Source: Bretschneidera sinensis (lineage: Eukaryota; Streptophyta; Magnoliopsida; Brassicales; Akaniaceae). From it: DNA of 64,000 bases. The notes beneath the pieces are model-generated. The model saw nothing but the letters and a program-made list of their open reading frames with translations. It was not told the DNA's origin and did no database searches. The translations under genes and the position numbers were made by a program. Shown here in pieces: positions 23,917-36,025 of this stretch. The stretch covers positions 79,686,001-79,750,000 of the forward strand of contig CM043698.1 in assembly GCA_023935145.1 (NCBI GenBank), written 5' to 3'. Within the stretch, counting starts at the first letter, position 1; the number at the start of each line of letters is the position of its first letter.

Positions 23917-24779
23917 TTATAAGATAATGAGAGAACTCAAATATAACTTTATTGCCTTTGTCACAAAGTTGACTAATACTAAGCAAATTTGGTTTAAAGC
24001 CTTGAACAAATAATACAGATCAATGGCTGAGAAATTTTTAACTACTTTACCATGTTTAATGATTTTCATCTTAGTGTCATCTCCAATGGTGACGTGTCTA
24101 CCATCCCTTAGGGTCAACTTTTTGATCATACTTTGATCACTGATCATATGATTTGAGCACTATTAAGGTACCAATGATCATTTTTTTCCTTTGTGTGGAG
24201 ATATATCTACATTACACATGGATACACAATAGCAGTCTTAGGTACCCAATATTTCTTGGGTCCTTTGGGGTTAGTCCTAGAAAATAAGGCTCATTTAGGG
24301 ACCCATATTTTCTTAACATTATAAGGTTCTCTATAATTGTAGACATGTTGATGATGCATGGTTCTAAGATGATAGTTATAGAAGTTTCTAAGATGTCTTG
24401 AATATGCATGTCTATTATTCCTTGGATGAGCATTCGTAGGATATATGTTTCTAGCTTATGAATTACGAGCATACATTTTATCTTTAGGGTATGCATGATA
24501 GTTATTTCTAGGATGCATTTCTTGAATATGTATTCTTAGCATTTGCATCTCTAGGATGAGCATACATATGTGCATAAGTATTTCTAGGATTTCTATTCCT
24601 AGCATAGGCATTTGAATTCTTTGCATTGAAATTGAAATTTGAATTTTGTGGCTTCCTAGTATTTTTCAAAGGGGTATTTTTAACATAGCTAGTAGCCTTA
24701 GAAATAATGGGCTCATCCACACTTATTGCTTTCACAAAGATAGTCTCATTAGAATTTTGTTTACCTAATGGAGAATAAT
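23917..24779 (-). pseudogene. Copia gag end and protease remnant
   Basis: Continues the Copia frame interrupted at 32,976. The segment 24,508-24,735 is an Asn-rich gag hinge (KNTRKPQNSNFNFNAKNSN), followed by a variable region with repeated RN-Y-A-HPR motifs (about 24,340-24,640). Next comes the protease start, normally WYLDSGCSRHM, here WYLNSAQII: the catalytic Asp has become Asn. Then follows KKLTLRDGRHVTIGDDTK, a strong Copia protease signature. Coding ends near 23,900. The lost catalytic Asp and stops show it is dead. Confidence 0.8.
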
Positions 24780-24941
24780 TGTAATACCCGTAATTATAAA
24801 GTAAGGGTGAAGAAGTAATTTAATAAATATGATATGAAATTAAAATAAAATATATGTGAAATGTTTATTATTATTTGAAAAAAAAATCCATGAATAGTAT
24901 AAAGAAAAAAGAAAAAAAAAAGAAAAAGAAAAAGAAAAAGA

Positions 24942-24989
<48 letters not shown>

Positions 24990-26788
24990 ATATATATAAA
25001 AGTTAAGTTACATTATTATTCATTTCCAAATTTCGTTGGTTTTCCTTCAATCAATCATTTTCTTTAAACACTTGGGGACTCAAAGAAAGGTTGAAAGAAC
25101 AAAATTTTGAAGGAGTTTACGGGAGAATTTTATAGAGAGTCACGAAAAGCTATCAGAAAAACAGAAGGTAATAATATAATGTTTATTTTTGAATTTTTAA
25201 CATACAGGAAATTTCCCAGAATTCAAAGTGGGAATTTTCAAAGGTTGTGGTTTATGAAGAATTGGAAAATAAATTAGAAAGTTAATATAAATATTATGTC
25301 AGGTGTTGACGATCAGTAACTGGGGGAAATTTCTGAGAGGAACGGGAAATGTAAGGAGGTGATCCACGGGTAGCTTTAAGTGCTATGTGGTGAGTTAGAT
25401 TTACTTTAAGTAATCTAAATAAAATTGAAATATCTAGTGATAGTGTTAAAATAAATTATTAGCATCTGCTTTAGTGGTAGATAAAAATTTGATTGATAGG
25501 TATGATAGGAATTTTAGACATATAGAAAATTATTAGGTGAGAAATAATATTTTTGGCATAATAAGTTGATTTAATAATAAAAGCAATAAGTGAAATTCTT
25601 GATGAGTTATGGTTGATGTTTTAATATGAATTATGAGAAGATGAAATTTAGTGGATCTTGACAAATTTTGATAGATGATTTGATGTGATTTAGAATGAGA
25701 GGAATTTAGTGAATTTTTTTTTATATAATTTGAGAAAAATCAGGATAGCCAATTTAAATATTTGAATTCATGTTTGTTTTTTTTTTTTTTATGTTATTAT
25801 TCAGATGCATATTTCATATCATTGTTCATATGCATATGCATTAAATAAAAGAAAAGAACCAAGAGGGGGCCGATCTAATTGAAAAACCGTGACAGTCGGT
25901 ATATGTTGGAAATAAAAGAGACATTGTGACAGCCGGTATATGCTGGAAATAAATACCGTGACAGCTGGGATAAGCTGGAAAGAAAAGAACTGGTAGGAGG
26001 CTAATCTAAGATAATAAAAACATGTCGACATGTGGGAAGATGTTCCCTAATAATAATTCATGCATTACATCTGTTTTAAATATTGATTGCATTACTAAAA
26101 TGTTGATGTGTGGTTTGTTATTGTGAATTTTATTTATAGATGAATGAGTCTCACAGAGAGACAGTTATGGTGAGAAAGAAACATAGAAGTATGATATGAT
26201 AAGAACCATCTAAATGGTCGACTTTATGCTGTAAACCTCATTACGAGGTAATTATGAGATAATTGATGGTCTTAAGGTGAACCAATAAATAAGAAGAAGA
26301 GATTGATAGAGAATGAGACTTATGATATGTGTAGTGATAATAGAATACTAGTATCAAGTTGTATGAGATATAAATGATTAAATATTGAAAGACTATTTAT
26401 ACAGATTGAATACTTCTAGTAAATTTAATTCACTGAGCTTGTGAAGCTTATCCCTCATTGTACAATGATTTCAGGTAGCAGGCAGGAAAAATAGTTTGGT
26501 GAGTTGAGGTTCAGATGAAATCATTTTCTGTAAGCCACATACGTGTCAACATCCTCAGACTAATGAGAAAATAAAATAAAAATTTATTTGTAAATGTTCA
26601 TGCATTTTATGTTGTATATTATGTTTAAGTTAATATCAGATTGATGTATCTCTCCTGTTGAGGGTTGAGGATTGATGTAAAAATTTCTATTAGTATTATT
26701 TTTATGGTTGCATATATGTGTCGTGCTGAGATTTTCAAAATGTGATGACACCATCTCGGGGGTGGCCAACCCTGGATGGGTCGTTACA
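24780..26788 (+). repeat. 5' LTR of nested Gypsy element
   Basis: Runs TGTAATACCC...CGTTACA, 2,009 bp. Compared with the 3' LTR it has an (AC)n microsatellite at 24,951-24,988 in place of about 110 bp of unique sequence. It also has an extra tandem repeat at 25,880-25,990 (CCGTGACAGTCGGTATATG-like units, three copies, each followed by TGGAAATAAA-type sequence). The ACATGTCGACATGT palindrome is at 26,020-26,033. The PBS follows directly. Confidence 0.92.
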
Positions 26789-26792
26789 ATTT

Positions 26793-26804
26793 TGGTATCA
26801 GAGC
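26793..26804 (+). other. Primer-binding site of nested Gypsy element
   Basis: TGGTATCAGAGC, complementary to initiator methionine tRNA, 4 bp after the 5' LTR end. Confidence 0.9.
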
Positions 26805-26878
26805 ATTAAGTTTTATGATTCTATAGATTGCATAAAAAGAAAGAAAGTGAAAGATTAAAATAAAATATATTTTAATGA

Positions 26879-29800
26879 ATAATCTGAGGATAACACGTGG
26901 ACGCGATGGAGCTAGAGTTAGAGTTGTTGATTTGAGAGGGCGTGGTAGACCCCCAATATTTTTGACAAGTCGAGGTCGAGTCTGAATCTATGGTTCCTAG
27001 AAGGGAACGTGTTGATAGTATAACTGATATTAGTAATATAATTGATATTAGTAAAGGTATAAGAGAATTTGAAGTTGAAAGAGATGAGCTAAGATAAGCT
27101 CTTACACATACTCTTGAGAAATGAAGGTAACAGATGATAGAATTGATAGCTTATAGCATAGACTTGACAAACAGGCTAGAGCAGTGCCTGAGGTGTTGTA
27201 AATCCAGTAATGATAAATGTTAAAAAGGATAAAAGTGAGTTTATACACAAGACGCAAAAAGATTATTTTGTTAGATATATTTATTGTTTAAAGGATCTAT
27301 GAATCTTTTTAAGCTTGAGTTTTGGGAGAAACATGTAGAGAGATTATTTGGCATTTTAATAGTAACTGACAGGCAGATGGTTGCCTTTGCTTTTTTTGAG
27401 TTAGAAGGAGAAGTTTTAGAATGATGAGAGGATATTCTTCCCAGGGTAAGTGCAAATGTTAACATGGAATAGGTTTAAGGAGGTTTTCCTTGATAAATAC
27501 TTTCCTTAGACCTTTAGAGCCCAACAAGATAAAGATTTTATTTATTTGAGGCAAATGCGTTGACTATGGCTCAGTATGATAGCAAATTCGTAGTCTCGTC
27601 AATGGTTGTATCGGAAATGGTAGACCTAAAGGAGAAGAAGTGTAAGAGGTTCTAAGATGAACTATGTTTTAAGATTTGATCAAAACTATCTTACATAAGG
27701 CATATGAATTATGTCAGAATTATGGATATAACACTTCAGATTAAGAAGGAGGTGATGGAAATCAGAGGTAGGAGGAATCAACGGAAGAAGTCTAGATTTG
27801 AGAAACCTAGAGATAATACCAGTAGGAATGTGCAGGATGGGAGACCACCCAGATGAGGCGTTCCTTGTCAAAAAAAACTGTAGTACAGAGTCAGAGGCAA
27901 GCAAGATCTGTTGCTTCTATAGCTCAGAGTAATATTGGTGGAACCCTTAGATTTAGGAGATAGGTTATAGGAACTTGGAGTCATGGCAGAGGAACTAAGT
28001 ATGCCACTAAGGGGAAGTGGTAATCTGATGTATGATTGAGAGATAGAAGTTTGTTATAGATATATTCAGATAAGATATTTATCCCAGAATTGTTAAAATT
28101 TGAAGTGCTTTATGTATGGAGAAGGTGGACATATCAATATTGGTTGATCTTGGTGCAACCCATTCTTTTGTATCCAATATTCATATGAAGTCTATTGAAG
28201 TATGTATTAGTCCTTTGATGCAAAATATTTTTGTTGAAGTTCTCACTAGAGATAGAGTGATAATCATAAATATCTACAAGAGTTGTGTGATTCGTATCAG
28301 TAATAAAAAATCTGACAATGATTTATTATCTTTGAATATAGTTGATTATTTTAGAAAGAAGGTAGTGTTCTAGATATGGACATGAGGAGTGTAACTTTCA
28401 GAGAGAACATAAAATACTCTCGAACTATCTTATTTTACTTTGACTACTAAGAGATGGTTGAAGAAGGGTGTTGAGGAGTATCTGGCATACATAATGGATT
28501 ATAGAAAGGAAAATAGAAAGTTAGGAGAAATCTTGGTAGTGATAGATTTTTCTCATGTATTTCTTGATGAGTTGACTAAGTTGTCTCCCAGTAAGGAGAT
28601 TTAGTTTCCTATAGATGTGATTTTGAGTTCATCACATATATTTAATAGCATCTTACAAGCCCATTGAGTTAAAAGAGTTAAAAATTCAAGAATTTTTAGA
28701 TAAACAATTTTTTGGACCTAATGTATTTGGGGAGCCCCTGTGTTGTTTGTGAAAGAGGAAAATGGAACAATGATATTGTGTATAGACTACAAATAGTTGA
28801 ATAAGAACAAATACCTTTTATCCAGGATAAATGAATTGTTTGAGCAGTGCAAGGAGTGAGAGTGTTTTCTAAGATAAACCGGAGATTAGGTTATCACCGG
28901 TTAAGGATAAAGAAGGGAGACGTGCTTAAGACTATTTTTGGGACATGTTATGGTCATAAGTATTTTATGATATCATTCGGATTAATTAATATCCAAAAGC
29001 ATTCATGGACTGGATGAATAGAGTGTTTAAACTATATCTTAACAAGTTTATGATTGTATTTGACTTTATGATATAATCTAAGAAGGAAGAACAACATGTG
29101 AAACATTAGACAGTATGTTGAAGATTTTGAGGAGAGATAAATTATATGCAAAGTTCTCTAAGTGTGAGTGTTGGCTGAATGAAATAACTTTATTGGAACA
29201 TGTAATATCCGGAAATGGCATAACAGTTGATCCACAAAAGGTAGAGACAATGTTAAGTTGGGAGAAACCAACTAGTGTGACTGAGATTAGAATCTTCTTG
29301 GGTTAGCTGGTTATTATAGAAGATTCTTTCAGAAATTTTCTATTATTATAATACTATTGAATATACTGACCAGGAAAGAGGTGAGATTTGTATGGTAAGG
29401 GAAGTGAGAAAAATTTTCCAATTTCTAAAGGAGAAATTGATTACAGCTCCAGTAGTGGTGTTTCTTTCTGGTGAGGAAAGATTTGTGGTGTATAATGATG
29501 CGTCACATTAATGATTGTGATATGTATAACATAGGGAAGTTGTGGCCCATACTTCTAGGAAATTGAAGAATTCATTATGGAAATTAGCCTACTCATGACT
29601 TAGAGTTGGCTGCTATAGTGTTTACTTTAAAGATTGAAGACATCATCTGTATGGAGCCACTTGTAAGATATTCATGGGTTATAAGAGTTCGACGTACTTA
29701 CATGCCTAGAAAGAGTTGAATTTGAGGCAAAGATGGTGGATGGAGTTGATTAGTAACTATGATTGTACAATTCACTATCATATAGAAAATGTGAAGGTGA

Positions 29801-30990
29801 TAGCTGATGCATTGAGTAGAAAGTCTACAAGATGGTTAACTGCTATTGGGAGTCCTAATGTGAAATTGATGATGGATTTAAAAGAGATAAGAATGAAGTT
29901 GAATATCAGTGATAGAGGATCGTGGTTAACGACTATGGTTGTACAGTCATCCATAGTAAAATGCTTTAGAGATGCATGGTATAAATGAAGAGATAGAAAA
30001 GATTAAGCATTGAGTGCTTACTAGAAAGCAATATGAGTTCAAAATTTGAAATGAGGGTATTTTGGTATTAGAACATGGATTGTGTTCCCAATGATGCGGG
30101 GTTGAGAAAGAAGATATTGAGAAAGGTACATGATGATGTATGTTCGATGCACCCCAGTAACAATAAGATGTATAGATGATTGAGACAAAATTTCTGGTGG
30201 TCAGGATTGAAGAGGGATGTAGCTGAGATTGTGAGGTTGTATAGAGCACCATTAAGCATAGTGTCAAATAGAGATGCTTGATTTACATCTTGGTTTTGGA
30301 GAGGCTTTCAGAAAGCCACGGGTACGCAGTTGCAATTTAATAAAATTTTCATGCTTAGATAGAAAGGATTATCAGAGTACTAGAAGATATGTTAAGGGTA
30401 AATGTGATGAGTTTCTCAGTAATTCAAGATGCTTACATGCCATCGATTGAAATTACTTATAACAATCAGTATCAAACTAGTATTGGGATGACACCGATTG
30501 AGACATTGTATGGTAGGAGGTGTAGAACTTCTATATGTTGGGAAGAAATAGGAGAGAGAAATATCTCAATGAAAAGATGTATTAAGATTTAAACAGGAAA
30601 AAAGAGTTGAATATGAGGTATGTGGGACCCTATGAGGTTGTTGAGAAAGTTGGGCTAATTATAAGTAGCCTAAAAATTGCATCCAGAGTTGAAGTAGTGA
30701 CATAACGTATTCCATGTTTCACTTTGGTGAGAGCGCTTACTTAATAAATCTCATAATATTTCGAGCCAAGCTGTAAAAATTCAGAAAGATTTGACTTTTA
30801 CACAAGTACCAATGAGGATTTTAGACAAAAAGAACAAGTCTTGTGTAATAAAATTATTTCATTAGTTTAAGTTCTGTGGCGGAATAAGGATGTTGAAGAG
30901 ATTACGTGAAAGCATGAGACAATTATGAAAAAACATTGTCACAATTGTTTCTTGAGTTAGATAAGGAAATTTCGAGGATGAAATTTTTGT
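26879..30990 (+). pseudogene. Gypsy gag-pol polyprotein, heavily decayed
   Basis: Homologous throughout to the better preserved polyprotein at 46,438-51,277. Recognisable parts in order: gag start with an Arg/Gly-rich region (26,880-27,000); CCHC knuckle with a lost Cys (CFMYGEGGHINIG, about 28,103); aspartic protease LVDLGATHSFVSN (28,116-28,373); RT start GTMILCIDY (about 28,765); RNase H VVYNDASH (about 29,485); connection NLRQRWWMELISNYDCTIHY (29,716-29,988); integrase HHCC zinc region and core (about 30,090-30,600); and a chromodomain trace near 30,800-30,950. Every domain has stops or frame changes and the RT lacks a readable catalytic core. It cannot code a working polyprotein. Confidence 0.88.
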
Positions 30991-31004
30991 AAGGTGGATA
31001 GAAT

Positions 31005-32975
31005 TGTAATACCCATAATCGTAAAGTAAGGGTAAAGAAGTAATTTAATAAATATGACATGAAATTAAAATAAAATATATGTGAAAGGTTTATTATTATT
31101 TGAAAAAAAAAATATTTCGTGAACAGTATAAAGGAAAAAGAAAAAGAAAAAGAAAAAGAAAAGAAAAGAAAAAGAAAAAGAAAAAAAAACGCGGCAGCAG
31201 GTGCCAACACTTGCTGCCAAGAGTAACAAAGGGTGTGCTGCATGTAAGACATGTAGCAAAAATCGTGGCAGACATGCACAAACAAAGACTTGGTTTGTGT
31301 TGTATATATATACTTATATATATAAAAGTTAAGTTACATTATTATTCATTTCCAAATTCTGTTGGTTTTTCTTCAATCACTTGTTTTCTTTAAACACTTG
31401 GGGACTCAAAGAAAGGTTGAAAGAGCAAAATTTTGAAGGGGTTTATGGAGGAATTTTATAGAGAGTCACGAAAAGCTATCAGAAAAACATAAGGTAATAA
31501 CATAATGTTTATTTTTGAATTTTTAACATACATGAAATTTCTCGGAATTCAAAGTGGGAATTTTCAAATGGTGTGGTTTATGAAGAATTGAAGAATAAAT
31601 TGGAAAATTAATATAAATATTATGTTAGGTGTTGACAATCAGCAACCAGAGGAAATTTCTTAGAGGAGCGGGAAGCATGGAGGTGATCCACGGGTAGCTT
31701 TAAATGCTACGTGATGAGTTAGATTTACTTTAAGTAATCTAGATAAAAATGAAATATCTAGTGATAATATTAAAATAAATTATTAGCTTATGATTTAGTG
31801 GTAGATGAAAAATTGATTGATAGGTATGATAGGAATTTTGGACATGTAGAAAATTATTAGGTGAAAAATAATATTTTTGGAATAATAAGTTGATTTAATA
31901 ATAAAAGCGAAAAGTGAAATTCTTGATGAGCTATGGTTGATGTTTTGATACGAATTATGAGAAGATGAAATTTAGTGGATATTAACAAGTTTTGATGGAT
32001 GATTTGATGTGATTTAGGATGAGAGGAATTTAGTGAAATTTTTTTTATATAATTTGAGAAAAATCACGATAGCCAATTTAAATATTTGAATTCATGTTTG
32101 TTTTTTTTAATGTTATTCTTCAGATGCATATTTCATACTATTGTTCATATGCATATGCATTAAATAAAAGAAATGAACCGGGAGGGGGCTGGTCTAAGAT
32201 CATAAAAACATGTCGACATGTGGGAAGACATTCCCTAATAATAATTCATGCATTGCATCTATTTTAAATATTGATTGCATTACTGAAATGCTGATGTGTG
32301 GTTTGTTATTGTGAATTTTATATATAGATGAATAAGTCTCATAGAAAGACAGTTATGGTGAGAAAGAAACATAGAAGTATGATATGATAAGAATCATCTA
32401 AATGGTCGACTTTATACTGTAAACCTTATTATGAGGTAATTATGAGATAATTGATGGTCTTAAGTTGAACCAATAAATAAGAAGAAGAGATTGATAGAGA
32501 ATGAGATTATGATATGTGTAGTGATAGTGGAATACTAGTATCAAGTTGTATGAGATATAAATGATTAAATATTGAAAGACTATTTATATAGATTGAGTAC
32601 TTCTAGTAAATTTAATTCATTGAGCTTGTGAAGCTCACCCCTCATTGTATAATGATTTCAAGTAGTAGGCAAGACAAATAGTTTGGTGAGTTGAGGTTTA
32701 GACGAAATCATTTTCTGTAAGCCACGTACGTGTCAACATCCTCAGACTAATGAGAAAATAAAATAAAAATTTATTTGTAAATATTAATGCATTTTACGTT
32801 GTATATTATGTTTAAGTTAATATCAGATTGATGTATCTCCCCTGTTGAGGGTTGAGGATTGATGTAAAAATATCTGCTAGCATTATTTTTATGGTTGCAT
32901 ATATGTGTCATGTTGGGATTTTCAAAATGTGATGACGCCATCTCGGGAGTGGCCAACTCGAGATAGATCGTTACA
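31005..32975 (+). repeat. 3' LTR of nested Gypsy element
   Basis: Starts TGTAATACCC directly after a polypurine stretch (AAGGTGGATAGAAT, 30,991-31,004) and ends CGTTACA. Length 1,971 bp. It carries the palindrome ACATGTCGACATGT at 32,208-32,221 and lacks the tandem repeat of the 5' LTR. Confidence 0.92.
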
Positions 32976-34388
32976 ATAACTCAAGTCGAATTTTTTTCCA
33001 CTGATTCTTTGGCAAGATAATACTTCATCTACTTTTTCTTTCCCAAGAACAAGCCTAGATATAGTGTTATTTAACTTGATAATTTTCTTTTTCAAATCAT
33101 CACTTTTATTTTTCAAATATTCAAATGATGAGTTATTAAGCTCTAAAGAAAGTTTTTCTTTTTCTTCTTTTATAGCTTCCATCTCTTTAGAGAGAGATAA
33201 GACTTACTTTTTGAGAGCTCCATTTCTAGAATCAAATATCTTTAATTCTGTATGCATTTCATTTATTGCCTCAATCAATTTTTCATTACTACTATCAATA
33301 TCATTAGTGAGGGAAGAACTAGTTACCTCACTTTTGTTATCGATTTCTATCAAGCAAAGGTTGACAATTTCTTCATAGTTGATATCATTATTAGAGTCTT
33401 CCTCATCATTATCACTCTAAGCTGATGTAGTAGCCACCATTGTTTTCTCCTCGAAGTTATTGTACGAATTATTTGTTGTAGGGCAATCAACCTTGATGTG
33501 CCTGGGTTTCTTACAACCAAAGCATACCATTGGTTCTCTTTTTGTGAAGTTCTTTGTGTAAGGCTTCTTTCTCTTCTTCAAGAACTTGTGAAATCTTTTA
33601 GTGATGAAAACCATCTCTCTATCTTCATCACGACTCGCATTCTCTTTCTTTTATTGTACTTTCTTGCTTGTGGTAGTTTGAGAGAAATAGGTTTCTTTTT
33701 CTTTGACTCTTCGTTGCTAACTTCTTCACTCATTTCCTCCAATTCATAGGTCAATAGAGAGCCAAGAAGAGTTTCAACTTCAAGTAAGTCAAGATTTTTG
33801 GCATTCTTAATTGCCATTTTCTTTGCTTGTCAACTCAGTGGAAATGATTTAAGAATCTTCCTTGTTAACTTATTCTCCTCAATGTTCCTATCAAGAAGCT
33901 TTAAAGCATTAATAATGTTAGCGAAACTAGAATACATTTCAGACATGGTTTCGGTAGGGGACATTTTAAAAAATTTCATATTTGGACACTAAGATATCAA
34001 TTTTTGTTTTCTTTACTTCATTGGTGCCCTTATATGTAACTTGAAGTCTGTCCCAAATTTCTTTTGCCGGATCACATGATGAAATTTTATTGTATTCTTT
34101 TAAGTCTACTGCATAATGTAATATACTAGTAGCTCTATTATTTAGAGAAATCGTTCTACAATCCTCTTCATTAAACTTAGCTTTGAGTTTAGGCATTGTA
34201 TGAACAATCTCTCCAATAGTTACATCATATGTAGGAATTCCAGGTCTTTCTTCAATGATCCTCCACAAATTATAATCTTGTCCTTCAAAAAGATTTTCAT
34301 TCTATTTTTTCAATAATTATAATTTGTGCCATTGAAAAAAAAAAGGTCTAGTATAAGAGTGACCTTCAGTGTAACTATTGTTAGCCAT
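32976..34388 (-). pseudogene. Copia gag, first part (broken)
   Basis: Starts at an ATG (complement at 34,386-34,388) reading MANNSYTEGHSYTRP, the usual beginning of this gag class, but is stopped within 25 codons near an A-tract at 34,335. Later pieces are in several frames: RIIEERPGIPTYD through HYAVDLKEYNKISSCD (33,966-34,268), the segment MAIKNAKNLDLLEVETLLGS (33,578-33,817), a CCHC knuckle CFGCKKPRHIKVDCP (33,417-33,614), and a charged coiled-coil KEEKEKLSLELNNSSFEYL (32,976-33,182). Several frameshifts and stops separate them. The sequence resumes at 24,779 beyond the nested Gypsy element. Confidence 0.85.
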
Positions 34389-34430
34389 AGGATCTACTCA
34401 AAGGATTTTAAGACTTAAAATTAAGAACTA

Positions 34431-34443
34431 GGCTTTGATACCA
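34431..34443 (-). other. Primer-binding site of the second Copia element
   Basis: On the minus strand this reads TGGTATCAAAGCC, an initiator methionine tRNA PBS with one change, located 2 bp from the LTR end at 34,446. Confidence 0.8.
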
Positions 34444-34445
34444 AT

Positions 34446-35620
34446 TGTAGACTAAGGTCTAAACCCAAGAGGGGTGAATTGAGGTTTTAAAACTTTTTGC
34501 AGAATAAACAAGTTTTAAATACTAGTTCAGTACAATCAAGAGCAGCAAGTATAATAGAGCTGAAAGTAAAGAGATAAGGAAAAGAATGTGCAAATGCTAT
34601 TTATAGTAGTTCGGCAATATTGGATTTCTCTGACCCTACGTCCACGTTCTTCAAGGAACCTCCTTAAAGTAATCTACTAATAACTCGAGCAACTTCACCG
34701 GTGTTGCCTAAATACTCTAAGAGTTACACCAACTATTTCTCTTTACAATTACTAAGAATTTATGATTTAGATCAAGAGACACTTTGTATTTAATGCTCTT
34801 ACAAATAAGGAAAGATCTCTCTTAGAAGTTCAAAGCTTTTACGAATGGCTCATAAAGGTTTTGAGAAAGCTTTGAATGAAATAAATGAGAAGATGAAGAT
34901 TAATTGCTCAAGAGTTGTTGTCTTCTCTCATTTATGATGACCTTTTATAGTTTAAATGCTTACTAGCCGTTACTCATACTAAAATCCCGTTTAGGAGTGG
35001 TTTGGAGCATTTAATACTCTAAACGACATTCAAAATTTTGAAAAATACCCATTATTTGTAACATTCAGTCGACTAGATGCTTGTTTAGTCAACTGAAGCG
35101 TTTTGTTATGTTTTAGAATTCGATTATTCAGTCGACTGAACTTATCATTCAGTTGACTGGGTTAGAGAGCTTAGACTCTCTGTCTCTCATTCAATCGACT
35201 TGGTCATCCAAGGTAAAAGTTTAGAATATATGGCCTTCATTCAGTCGATTGAGGCATTCAGTCAACTGAATCAGAAGGGCACGATGTTCTATCCTTTTGT
35301 TCAGTCGACTTAATAGTCCAATCGATTGACTTAACAAAAACTTTATGAATTTTATTTTAAGTTCAAAAGTTTTTGTTTAAATCATTTTGAGAAACATTTG
35401 AACCATAAATAGAGCTAAGAACTTTAAGATGAGATTTGCATTGAATTAAATCTACCTAGCTTCTTTTCTAGTTCTTCAGTATCTTCTCTTGAAGTGCACG
35501 CATCATTGCATTAAGAACCTGCAGCACATAAACACTTAGATAAACTTGTTAGATATGCTAAAATCAGTTTTTATTTTATTTTATTTTTTATTTATAATAA
35601 AATCAAGTTAGGGGTTAACA
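34446..35620 (-). repeat. 5' LTR of the nested-into Copia element, with palindrome cluster
   Basis: Plus-strand ends are TGTAGAC (34446) and GGGGTTAACA (35620), so on the element strand it runs TGTTAACC...GTCTACA, 1,175 bp. It contains nine copies of a 14-bp palindrome-like motif TTCAGTCGACTGAA between 35,063 and 35,330. The partner LTR is lost. Confidence 0.85.
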
Positions 35621-36025
35621 CTTTCCCCTTCAGTGACTAAAATATAGATAAAAGGCTAAAGTCAAATGTTGCATATTGATGCTCAAACCGTGGACATGAG
35701 AAAGCGTAAACACTGAAGGGAGACGCGAAAACATATTTTCGTTCCCTTTTGGTTTTTAAAAACAATGGAAACAACTTTTTATTGTTTCTGGCTTTTTGTT
35801 GCAATTTCATTTTTGTTTTCATATTTTGGAAACAAAAACACATAGTAAAATGCAATCAAACGTGTTTTTTGTTGTCGTTTTTTATTTTTTAAAAAATAAA
35901 AACAAAAAAAGGAATTGGAAACGATACCAAACATACCTTTAATTATCAAGAAATCTAATTCTTATTAATTTAAAATATTAAGAATCAATGATTCATAAGA
36001 AATAAAACTCCTGTAAAACAAACGG
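35621..36025. other. Intergenic DNA, no gene seen
   Basis: A/T-rich with alternating GTTTTT/AAAAAC tracts around 35,750-35,930 that could fold back on themselves. ORF 35,637-35,855 on the minus strand is not recognisable. Confidence 0.4.

Larger units (their letters stand above)
24780..32975 (+). mobile_element. Complete Ty3/Gypsy (Tekay-like) retrotransposon nested in Copia
   Basis: Two long LTRs (24780-26788, 31005-32975) flank a 4.2-kb internal region with PBS, gag, protease, RT, RNase H, integrase and a chromodomain relic, in Gypsy order. Target duplication ATAAT (24775-24779) and ATAAC (32976-32980) matches at 4 of 5 bases, and the Copia gag continues across it, so this insertion is younger than the Copia element. 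The coding region has many stops and frameshifts. In the first 90 bp the LTRs differ at about 6 positions, so the insertion is not recent. Confidence 0.92.
23880..35620 (-). mobile_element. Truncated Ty1/Copia retrotransposon split by a nested Gypsy element
   Basis: Read on the minus strand from 35,620: LTR (34446-35620), PBS, gag with zinc knuckle and coiled-coil (34,388-32,976), then an interruption by a complete Gypsy element (24780-32975), then the end of gag and the start of protease (24,779 to about 23,880). Integrase, RT and the 3' LTR are missing, so the element was truncated near 23,880. Long LTRs and a gag with a coiled-coil C-terminal part suggest the SIRE-like branch of Copia, but this is only a resemblance. 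Confidence 0.85.

Noticed and set aside
26584..26769. ORF MATPEMVSSHFEN..., also found at 32,771-32,956
   Set aside because: Conserved only because both lie in the two LTRs of the same Gypsy element, antisense to it; there is no sign of coding constraint.
31100..31393. Lys-rich ORF of 97 codons (KGKRKRKRKRKEKKKKKKK)
   Set aside because: Translation of an AAAAAG microsatellite in the 3' LTR; antisense Phe-rich ORFs there have the same cause.
35063..35330. Regularly repeated palindromes considered as a CRISPR-like array
   Set aside because: The DNA is nuclear plant DNA, repeats are 14 bp and variable, spacers are irregular, and they sit inside an LTR.
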